The position numbers and the translations under genes are program-made. A stretch of 15,617 nt of DNA, from positions 1-15,617 of the forward strand of contig UQIQ01000050.1 of NCBI GenBank assembly GCA_900541185.1. The letters run 5' to 3'. A model generated the notes under the pieces. It worked only from the letters and a program-made list of their open reading frames with translations. It did no database searches and was not told the origin of the DNA. The stretch is from an uncultured Collinsella sp. Its GTDB lineage: Bacteria; Actinomycetota; Coriobacteriia; Coriobacteriales; Coriobacteriaceae. Positions within the stretch are counted from its first letter, which is position 1. Each line of letters begins with the position of its first letter. Shown one piece after another: positions 7,718 through 13,276 of this stretch.

Positions 7718-8431
7718 GTGCCGAACTCTGCCGTAAAACCGCTCATCTTGGTCGTTGAGGACGACCCAGCTGTTCGCAACCTTATCGTTGCCGCGCTCGA
7801 GGCGCACGGCTTGCGTCATATGGCCGTGGAGACCGCCCATGCCGCCATCGCCGCCGCCTCATCGCAGGCACCGAGCATCGTGCTGCTCGACCTGGGTCTG
7901 CCCGATATGGACGGCGTCAAGGTTGTGGAGTCGGTGCGCGCATGGTCGGGCATGCCGATCATCGTGGTCTCGGCGCGCAGCGAGGATGCGGACAAGATTC
8001 GTGCGCTCGATGCTGGCGCCGACGATTACCTGACCAAGCCGTTTTCGGTCGAGGAGCTGCTCGCGCGCATTCGCACGACGCTCAGGCGCCTTTCGTATGC
8101 GCAAACGGGCGGCGTTGCCTCCGAGGGCTCGTTCGATACCGGTGAGCTGCATATCGATTTTGATGCCGGCATCGCCACGATGGATGGCGAGGAGCTGCAT
8201 CTGACGCCGATCGAGTACAAGCTCCTGTGCCTGCTGGCGCATAACGCCGACAAGGTGCTGACGCACCAGTTTATCCTGCACGAGATTTGGGGCACGGCAA
8301 CCAAGAGCGACCTGGCGAGCCTGCGTGTCTTTATGGGCACGCTGCGCAAGAAGATCGAGTCCGACCCCGCGCACCCGCGCTATATCCAGACGCATGTGGG
8401 TATCGGTTACCGATTGGTCACCCAAGGCTAG
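7718..8431 (+). CDS. KdpE-like OmpR/PhoB-family response regulator
   Basis: This 237-residue DNA-binding regulator has a receiver domain (about 8-120) and an OmpR-type winged helix (about 140-235). The acidic pocket E14/D15/D16, phospho-acceptor D58 (LLDLGLPDMDG), S85 and K107 (LTKPF) are all present. The C-terminal part has the recognition-helix region and the GIGYRL wing typical of KdpE/PhoB relatives. GTG 7718 is chosen because AAGGAG sits 7 nt upstream and the receiver begins directly after it; upstream in-frame starts lie inside the kinase gene. The 4-nt gap implies translational coupling with the kinase. Its targets are not visible. kup is the obvious nearby candidate because no kdpFABC genes are in the window. 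Confidence 0.92.
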   Translation: MPNSAVKPLILVVEDDPAVRNLIVAALEAHGLRHMAVETAHAAIAAASSQAPSIVLLDLGLPDMDGVKVVESVRAWSGMPIIVVSARSEDADKIRALDAGADDYLTKPFSVEELLARIRTTLRRLSYAQTGGVASEGSFDTGELHIDFDAGIATMDGEELHLTPIEYKLLCLLAHNADKVLTHQFILHEIWGTATKSDLASLRVFMGTLRKKIESDPAHPRYIQTHVGIGYRLVTQG

Positions 8432-8455
8432 ATCGCCAACCACCATCCCAATATG

Positions 8456-8522
8456 AGTTGCGGTGAAATACGGTCTAAAATTGCCTAATTCCAGGCAAAA
8501 CAGTCCGTATTCCACCGCAACT
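8456..8522. terminator. Large two-level hairpin between convergent kdpE-like and rlmKL genes
   Basis: Outer arms 8456-8473 and 8505-8522 pair over 18 positions with one A-C mismatch (AGTTGCGGTG... / ...CACCGCAACT). Inside, TTGCCT (8481-8486) and AGGCAA (8493-8498) form a second 6-bp stem. On the plus strand the outer stem is followed by TTGTTT. On the minus strand the inner stem is followed by TTTTAG. The placement between two converging genes, 24 nt after one stop and 4 nt from the other, fits a bidirectional terminator. Confidence 0.65.
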
Positions 8523-8526
8523 TTGT

Positions 8527-11094
8527 TTACTTGCCCTTGGGCTTGCTGGCGTAGAACTTCTTCTTTTTGGGCTTGCCTGCGCAGGCGGGCTTGCCGTCGC
8601 CGCGCGGCCCTCGGTCGCCGGCCTGCGCGTGCGTGGGCGCTGCTGCACGGGGCTTGCGGGCCTCGGGGTTGCGCAGCTCCTCGACGCGTTCGGCAATTTC
8701 CTCGGCGCTAAAGCCGACCTCTGCCATGGCGTCCTCGATGGGCAGGCGGCGCACGATATAGCAATGGTGCACCTTCTGGTTGCGCGCGAAATCCTCGGGG
8801 ATGGTCTGTGCCGTAATGTCCTCCAGCACGACGCCCGCTCGTGCGAGCTTGCGCGTCTCGGGGCGGAAGCCGCGCAGGTTGCAGCTAAAGATGGCATGGC
8901 CGCCCTGTGCGAGCAGGCGAGATACGCCGGCCAAAAGCTCAACATGGTCGCGTTGGACATCCCAGGTGCGACGGCCCATCTTGGACGAGTTCGAAAACGT
9001 GGGCGGGTCGACAAAGATTAGGTCCCAGCGGTTGCGCGTCTGGCGCTGGTCGCGAATCCAGGCGAGCACGTCACCGCGCACAAAGTGATGCTGCGGCCCC
9101 ACAAAGCCGTTCTGTCGCATGTTGCGCTCGGCCCAATCCAGGTAGGTGTTGGAAAGGTCGACCGTCACAGTTTCCTCGACGCCGCCGTCTGCCGCATAGC
9201 AGGTGGCGGTGCCGGTGTAGGCGAACAGGTTGAGGAAGCGGCGCGCCTGCTTGGCGTGCTCGCGCACCAGGTTGCGGGTGACGCGGTGATCCAAGAAGAT
9301 GCCCACATCCAGGTAGTCATCAAAGTTGACGGCAAAGGTGAGTCCGCCCTCTTCGATGAGCGGCAGGCGGCGGCGTGCGATATTGGCGCGTTCTCCCGAT
9401 CCGCCCTTGCCGGCGCCCTGCTTGCCGTACTGCGAGCCGCCGCGCGAACGCATGCGGGCCTTGGCATGCACGTGCTCGGCCGGAACATCCAAGATGCGGG
9501 GCGCGATGGCCAAGATGTCGAGCATGCGGGCCTGGGCAAGCGCGGGATCGATGGTCTTGGGCGCGGCGTATTCGGCGATGACGAGCCAGCGGCCCGGCGT
9601 CTGCGGGCAGCCCTCGTACAGGTCGATGGCGGCGGAGTAGTCGGGTAGGTCGGCATCGTAGACGCGGTAGCAGCTCACGCCCTCGCGCTTGGCCCACTTG
9701 CGACGCAGGCGGGCATTTTTGCGCAGGCGGTTGGCGAACTGCTCGGACTCCGGGATGAGCACAGGCAGCGGCTTGCCGTCGCCCAGGTCGAGCATGGCGG
9801 CAGGCTCGGGCATGGGGGTGTCGGCGGCGTTGTCGTTGACTTCGTTGGCATCCGCAACCTTGGCCTCGGCATCCGCACTGGTCGAAGCCTCAAACGCCGC
9901 GGCGGCCTGGTCGAGCGAAGGCCAGACCTCAATAGCTGCTTCCTCGTTGTTGGGCATGACGGCAATCGAGCGCTCGGGCTCGGCGTGGAGCGCGCGGGCC
10001 AGCAATCCGTCGCGGGTGAGTGCGGCGACCGGCGCCGCGGCAAGCTCGGGCGCGCGGCGCAGCTCGCCGACCAGCGTCATGGCGTCGTGCATAAGCGACA
10101 GCGGTGTCTCGGTCGTATCCGCGACCACGGCGGCACCGGCGACGGCGCCCGCGTGGTCCAGCACGGTGGCGGACTTGGCGGCGCAAAAATCGACAAAGCG
10201 CTTGTAGCCGGCGCACTTGACCATGCGCTCAGCGGTCTTGCGGGCGGCGGGGTCAACATCCACGGCCACGATGCGTGCCTGCCGCTCGCGTGCTGCCGCC
10301 TCGCGCTCGCGTGCCTCGGCAAGCAGCTGCTCCCACAGGGCGGCGTCGTGCAGCTGCCAGCCCTCAAAGCCCCAGCGCTCGCGGGCGGCCCCCGGGGCGC
10401 GGTCGGTTAGGATATTCACGGCTTCCAGCAGCAGGCCGCCGCCGGCGCACGAGGCGTCGACCAGCGTGGGCAGGGCTTCGTTCTCGTAATCGTCGGCCGT
10501 TAGCTCGCGCTCGCACAGCGTGGTCCAGCCGACCTGCGAAAGCACCAGGGCGGCGTAGTCGGGGCGCAGCACGTGCGAGCCCTCGCCGGCGCGGGTCGCT
10601 GCGGGCGGCAGGCGCTTGAATAACGGATCGCCCGAAAGGTCCAGGCTGATGCTCGCGCGACGCTGGCGCAGCGAAAGCAGCAGGTGAACGTCGGGGTCGG
10701 CGGCATCGACATCGGCGCGACGGCCCGTGGTCTCGGCCAGGCGGTCGCACAGCGCGTCTTTGGCGCGCAGGGCAGAGAAGCGCGTGTTGCGCAGCTGCTC
10801 GGTCACGCCGCGGGCGGTGATGGCGATGGTTGCTCCGGGGCGGACAATGCTCTCCCAGGCGATGTCGTAAACGCCGTCGTACAGCCCATCGGCATCCTGC
10901 GCCTCAAAGCGCCCGAGTACCACGAACACGCGGCTCGCCAGGCGCGACCACAGACAGGCGCGGTAGCCTTCTTCGAGCTCGCCCTCAAATGTAGCGCGGC
11001 CTTTCAGGCGGCGGACATGCGAAAGTCCGAGGCGTTTAAGCTCATCGGCGAGTGCGGACTCAAAGCCCTCGGGGCAGCTTGCGTAAAATTCCAT
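8527..11094 (-). CDS. rlmL: RlmKL-type bifunctional 23S rRNA methyltransferase, N-terminal half degenerate
   Basis: This 855-residue protein is homologous along its length to E. coli RlmKL (702 aa), which makes m2G2445 (RlmL half) and m7G2069 (RlmK half) in 23S rRNA. A THUMP-containing N-terminus (about 1-150) is followed by the RlmL methyltransferase fold, where motif I is DASCAGGG (213-220) instead of DPMCGSGT and the NPPYGER motif is absent: residues 322-333 carry ADTTETPLS in its place. A low-complexity acidic/Ala linker (about 390-445) leads into the RlmK half, which has YTGTAT (626-631) and an intact DPPTFSNSS (696-704). A basic tail of about 70 residues (from about 785, ending KPKKKKFYASKPKGK) is extra. 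ATG 11094 has GAGAGG 6 nt upstream. The RlmK activity looks sound; the RlmL activity is doubtful. Confidence 0.9.
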   Translation of the reverse strand: MEFYASCPEGFESALADELKRLGLSHVRRLKGRATFEGELEEGYRACLWSRLASRVFVVLGRFEAQDADGLYDGVYDIAWESIVRPGATIAITARGVTEQLRNTRFSALRAKDALCDRLAETTGRRADVDAADPDVHLLLSLRQRRASISLDLSGDPLFKRLPPAATRAGEGSHVLRPDYAALVLSQVGWTTLCERELTADDYENEALPTLVDASCAGGGLLLEAVNILTDRAPGAARERWGFEGWQLHDAALWEQLLAEAREREAAARERQARIVAVDVDPAARKTAERMVKCAGYKRFVDFCAAKSATVLDHAGAVAGAAVVADTTETPLSLMHDAMTLVGELRRAPELAAAPVAALTRDGLLARALHAEPERSIAVMPNNEEAAIEVWPSLDQAAAAFEASTSADAEAKVADANEVNDNAADTPMPEPAAMLDLGDGKPLPVLIPESEQFANRLRKNARLRRKWAKREGVSCYRVYDADLPDYSAAIDLYEGCPQTPGRWLVIAEYAAPKTIDPALAQARMLDILAIAPRILDVPAEHVHAKARMRSRGGSQYGKQGAGKGGSGERANIARRRLPLIEEGGLTFAVNFDDYLDVGIFLDHRVTRNLVREHAKQARRFLNLFAYTGTATCYAADGGVEETVTVDLSNTYLDWAERNMRQNGFVGPQHHFVRGDVLAWIRDQRQTRNRWDLIFVDPPTFSNSSKMGRRTWDVQRDHVELLAGVSRLLAQGGHAIFSCNLRGFRPETRKLARAGVVLEDITAQTIPEDFARNQKVHHCYIVRRLPIEDAMAEVGFSAEEIAERVEELRNPEARKPRAAAPTHAQAGDRGPRGDGKPACAGKPKKKKFYASKPKGK

Positions 11095-11121
11095 GGGTGA
11101 CCTCTCTGGTTGCGTCGCTCC

Positions 11122-11131
11122 ATTATATGAT
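11122..11131. promoter_or_regulatory. Divergent AT-rich -10 region
   Basis: The 75-bp gap between rlmKL and the HAD gene contains ATTATATGAT. Read on the minus strand, 11122-11127 is a perfect TATAAT about 28 nt before the rlmKL start. Read on the plus strand, TATGAT (11126-11131) lies about 39 nt before the HAD start. Neither has a good -35 hexamer. If both are real, the two promoters overlap and would compete. Confidence 0.35.
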
Positions 11132-11169
11132 GGATGCTTCGTTTGCCCTTATCCTCGAAAGGAACCCAT

Positions 11170-11997
11170 ATGATTGATGCGTGCCCCGATTCCGCCGTGC
11201 TCTTTTTTGACGTGGACGGCACGCTGACGTCGTTCGATCCCGACGATATGACCGATAAGGACTTCAATGCGGTCCACCCGTCGAAGGCCGTTGTCGATGC
11301 ATTTGGTCGTCTGCGCAATGCGGGCCACCAAGCATTTATCTGCACGGGTCGTCCCTTGTGGCTGATTGCCGATGGCCTGCGTGCTTTGGAGCCTGCGGGT
11401 GTCGTTGCCATGGCGGGAGCCACGCTCGAGGTCGAGGGCCGCGTGGTACACGAGGACTGCTTTGACGAGGACGTTGTCGAGGAGCTTGCACGCCGTATGG
11501 CCGCGGCAGGGATTGAGGCCTTTTTCGAGACCAACGTTGCTACTTTTGCCCTGGAACCCGCGGGTGTTGAGCAGTCGTCTCTGATCGGCACTTCTGTGGT
11601 GCACAGCACCGAGGAAATGCGCGTCGACGGCAGTCTGCGCGTGGGCAAGGTATGCCTCAGTGTGCCCAGTTTGGCTCGCGTGGCCAACGATGACGGCTTT
11701 ATCGATCGCGAGTTTGAGCTGTGCAACACCGGTGGCCAGAATCGCGAGCTGAGCCCCAAGGGCATTGACAAGGGCGTGGGCGTGGCGCGAGCGCTGGAAT
11801 ACCTGGGTCGCACCGGCAACGCGCGCACCTTTGGCTTTGGCGATTCCGGCAACGATCTGGGTATGCTCGCCGCTGTCGAGACGGCCGTGGCCATGGGCAA
11901 CGCTATGCCCGAGGTCAAGGCGCTCGCCGACTACGTGACTGATGATGTCGCACACGACGGCACCGTCACAGCGATGCAGCATTTCGGCCTCATCTAA
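11170..11997 (+). CDS. Cof-type HAD-superfamily hydrolase (phosphatase)
   Basis: This 275-residue cytosolic haloacid-dehalogenase phosphatase of the Cof/class IIB group typically dephosphorylates sugar phosphates or nucleotide derivatives. All four motifs are visible: FFDVDGTLT with nucleophile D14 and acid/base D16, CTGRP with T59, the SPKGIDKG stretch with K201 (or K197) as the motif III lysine, and FGDSGNDLGM with D225/D229 for Mg2+. The middle region (about 80-190) is the cap that determines substrate. ATG 11170 has GAAAGG 7 nt upstream; an in-frame ATG at 11134 lacks a ribosome binding site and overlaps the promoter region. It is divergent from rlmKL and 193 nt ahead of the transaldolase gene, with no obvious terminator between. 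Substrate unknown. Confidence 0.88.
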   Translation: MIDACPDSAVLFFDVDGTLTSFDPDDMTDKDFNAVHPSKAVVDAFGRLRNAGHQAFICTGRPLWLIADGLRALEPAGVVAMAGATLEVEGRVVHEDCFDEDVVEELARRMAAAGIEAFFETNVATFALEPAGVEQSSLIGTSVVHSTEEMRVDGSLRVGKVCLSVPSLARVANDDGFIDREFELCNTGGQNRELSPKGIDKGVGVARALEYLGRTGNARTFGFGDSGNDLGMLAAVETAVAMGNAMPEVKALADYVTDDVAHDGTVTAMQHFGLI

Positions 11998-12190
11998 TGA
12001 ATCCCACGTTCTGACGTTTGCTCAAACTGCGACTCTTTGCTTTTGCATGCTCAATCGATTTATCAATCCAAACACTGAGGTGTTTATACCGTTCGCCGAG
12101 AAGATAAAAAACCGCAGCTCACGCCTTGATAAACGTAGGTAAAGTGTTTAGCAGTTTAACGCCCATGTGCAAGCGAAAGGAATCAGGCAG

Positions 12191-12895
12191 ATGGCAATCA
12201 AGGTGTTCGCTGACGGTGCAAACCTCGAGGGCATGCTCGACATGTACGAGAACGGCAACGTTCAGGGTTTCACGACCAACCCGTCCCTTATGAAGAAGGG
12301 CGGCGTGACGGATTACCGCGCGTTTGCCAAGGAGGTCCTGGCCCACATCACCGATGTGTCCGTCTCGTTTGAGGTCTTTGCCGACGACGTCGAGACCATG
12401 GAGGTCGAGGCGCGCGAGATCGCTACCTGGGCCGAGAACGTCTACGTCAAGATTCCGTGCGTGACCACCAAGGGCGAGTCCACCGCCGAGCTGGTGCGCA
12501 AGCTTTCGGCCGACGGCATCAAGGTCAACGTCACCACCATCTTTACGCCTACGCAGGTTGATGAGATGGTCGAGGCCGTCGACGCCGAGACGCCGTCCAT
12601 CATCTCGCTCTTTGCCGGCCGCATCGCCGACACCGGCGTCGACCCCATTCCGTTTGTGACGGAGTCGGTCAAGAAGGCCGCCGCCAAGCCCAACTGCGAG
12701 GTCCTGTGGGCGTCTACGCGCGAGCTCATCAACATCTACCAGGCCGAAGCCTGCGGTTGTCAGATCATCACGGTGCCTAACAGCATCCTGGCCAAGCGCA
12801 AGAACATCGGCCGCGACCCGTACGAGGTCTCGCTCGACACCGTGCGCGGCTTTGCCAAGGATATCGCCGCTTTGGGTTTCCATATTCTGCCGTAA
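12191..12895 (+). CDS. Transaldolase (small, fructose-6-phosphate-aldolase-like class)
   Basis: This 234-residue class I aldolase has a TIM-barrel fold. It transfers a dihydroxyacetone unit between sugar phosphates in the non-oxidative pentose phosphate pathway, or cleaves fructose 6-phosphate in FSA members. The Schiff-base lysine is K87 in VYVKIP. Other family positions seen are FADGAN with D8, FTTNPS (27-32), NVTTIF, and SLFAGRIAD. The length fits the short transaldolase class (about 210-240) rather than the 310-residue TalB type. ATG 12191 is preferred: AAAGGA lies 9 nt upstream, while the in-frame GTG at 12167 precedes that site. The protein ends in ALGFHILP. A second, diverged copy of exactly this octapeptide lies 156 nt downstream in the same frame. 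Transaldolase versus FSA activity cannot be decided from sequence. Confidence 0.92.
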   Translation: MAIKVFADGANLEGMLDMYENGNVQGFTTNPSLMKKGGVTDYRAFAKEVLAHITDVSVSFEVFADDVETMEVEAREIATWAENVYVKIPCVTTKGESTAELVRKLSADGIKVNVTTIFTPTQVDEMVEAVDAETPSIISLFAGRIADTGVDPIPFVTESVKKAAAKPNCEVLWASTRELINIYQAEACGCQIITVPNSILAKRKNIGRDPYEVSLDTVRGFAKDIAALGFHILP

Positions 12896-12925
12896 CGCGA
12901 ACACTGGCTGCGCCGCTGGTTGTTC

Positions 12926-12997
12926 GCCCCGGCCTTTCCTTTCCCTATCGCTCACGCGCTCCGCGAGGGTCGCGCTAGGCAAAGGAAAGGCCGGGGC
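12926..12997. repeat. Long palindrome with 17-bp perfect stem
   Basis: The 17-nt arms 12926-12942 (GCCCCGGCCTTTCCTTT) and 12981-12997 are perfect reverse complements. Inside, CCTATCGC (12944-12951) and GCGCTAGG (12972-12979) extend the pairing with one mismatch after a C-C mismatch, leaving a GC-rich apex that can itself form CGCG/CGCG pairs. No T-run follows on either strand, so a simple intrinsic terminator is unlikely. It could be a REP- or MITE-like repeat, or an RNA-stabilising 3' structure for the transaldolase message, which ends 30 nt upstream. Confidence 0.75.
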
Positions 12998-13024
12998 TGC
13001 CGGCACGAGCTTGCCAGCAAGTTG

Positions 13025-13048
13025 GCGCTTGGCTTCCATATCCTGCCG
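13025..13048 (+). pseudogene. Remnant copy of a transaldolase C-terminus
   Basis: These 24 bases translate to ALGFHILP, identical to the last eight residues of the upstream transaldolase (12869-12892), in the same reading frame 156 nt downstream. All nucleotide differences between the copies are synonymous (for example GCT/GCG, TTG/CTT, GGT/GGC, ATT/ATC). The codon after it is TGG rather than a stop. Sequence just upstream (CTTGCCAGCAAG) also weakly resembles the corresponding part of the intact gene. Best read as the tail of a second, otherwise lost transaldolase copy. Confidence 0.55.
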
Positions 13049-13051
13049 TGG

Positions 13052-13267
13052 GCAAAGGTACCCCCGCCTGCGCCGTGCAAAATTGAGAGTATTCAGCAAG
13101 GTAAAGGCTTTTACCAGTTGGGTGAAGCACGGAACAGCCCCCGTTTTGGCTCTAATGTCGCTAAAACGGGGGCCGTTTTTGAGGTTATTGTCTCTGAGGG
13201 GCATCCGGAACGGTGGAATTTGCAGAATACTCGCGATTTTGCACATCGCTACAGGGGGTATCTTTGC
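13052..13267. repeat. Nested inverted-repeat (MITE-like) element
   Basis: Arms 13052-13099 (plus) and 13220-13267 (read on the minus strand) are 48 nt each and match at about 38 positions without gaps. Shared blocks are GCAAAG, TACCCCC, GTGCAAAAT, GAGTATTC and GCAA. They enclose about 120 bp whose middle is the 13137-13173 hairpin, nearly centred in the element. No ORF or transposase lies inside. No clear target-site duplication is visible at the ends. Confidence 0.65.
13137..13180 (+). terminator. Strong intrinsic terminator
   Basis: Arms 13137-13150 (GCCCCCGTTTTGGC) and 13160-13173 (GCTAAAACGGGGGC) form a 14-bp stem with one G-U pair and a 9-nt loop, followed on the plus strand by CGTTTTT. 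A smaller hairpin (GGTAAA/TTTACC, 13100-13115) lies just upstream. It is about 240 nt after the transaldolase stop and could end that transcript or a separate short RNA. On the minus strand, about 100 nt after the tex stop, the same stem lacks a T-run but could still act as a weak terminator. Confidence 0.75.
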
Positions 13268-13276
13268 TTTGGCGGT

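Larger units (their letters stand above)
12896..13276. other. Structured 381-bp transaldolase-tex intergenic region
   Basis: No ordinary gene is supported here. In order it contains a 72-nt palindrome (12926-12997), a remnant of a transaldolase C-terminus (13025-13048), and a 216-bp nested inverted-repeat element (13052-13267) centred on a terminator-like hairpin (13137-13180). The element ends 9 bp from the tex stop codon. The plus frame that follows the transaldolase stop stays open through much of the region, but has no ribosome binding site and matches no recognised protein. The make-up suggests repeat insertion or decay of a duplicated gene. Confidence 0.7.

Noticed and set aside
3664..7779. 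A stop-free minus-strand frame of about 4.1 kb opposite kup, the small protein and the sensor kinase
   Set aside because: It lies antisense to clearly recognisable genes with full domain motifs. Its translation is low-complexity, rich in Arg, His and Gln, and crosses intergenic hairpins. It is a codon-bias shadow in a GC-rich genome.
12070..12085. AAACAC/GTGTTT 6-bp hairpin between the HAD and transaldolase genes as a terminator
   Set aside because: The stem is short and AT-rich and no T-run follows on the plus strand.
12869..13048. att-site duplication left by an integrative element at the 3' end of the transaldolase gene
   Set aside because: The two copies differ at several synonymous positions, whereas att repeats are normally identical or nearly so, and only about 130 bp with no integrase lies between them.
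12119..13246. A minus-strand open frame opposite the transaldolase gene and the intergenic repeats
   Set aside because: It is antisense to a well-supported gene and its upstream half is translated repeat sequence.
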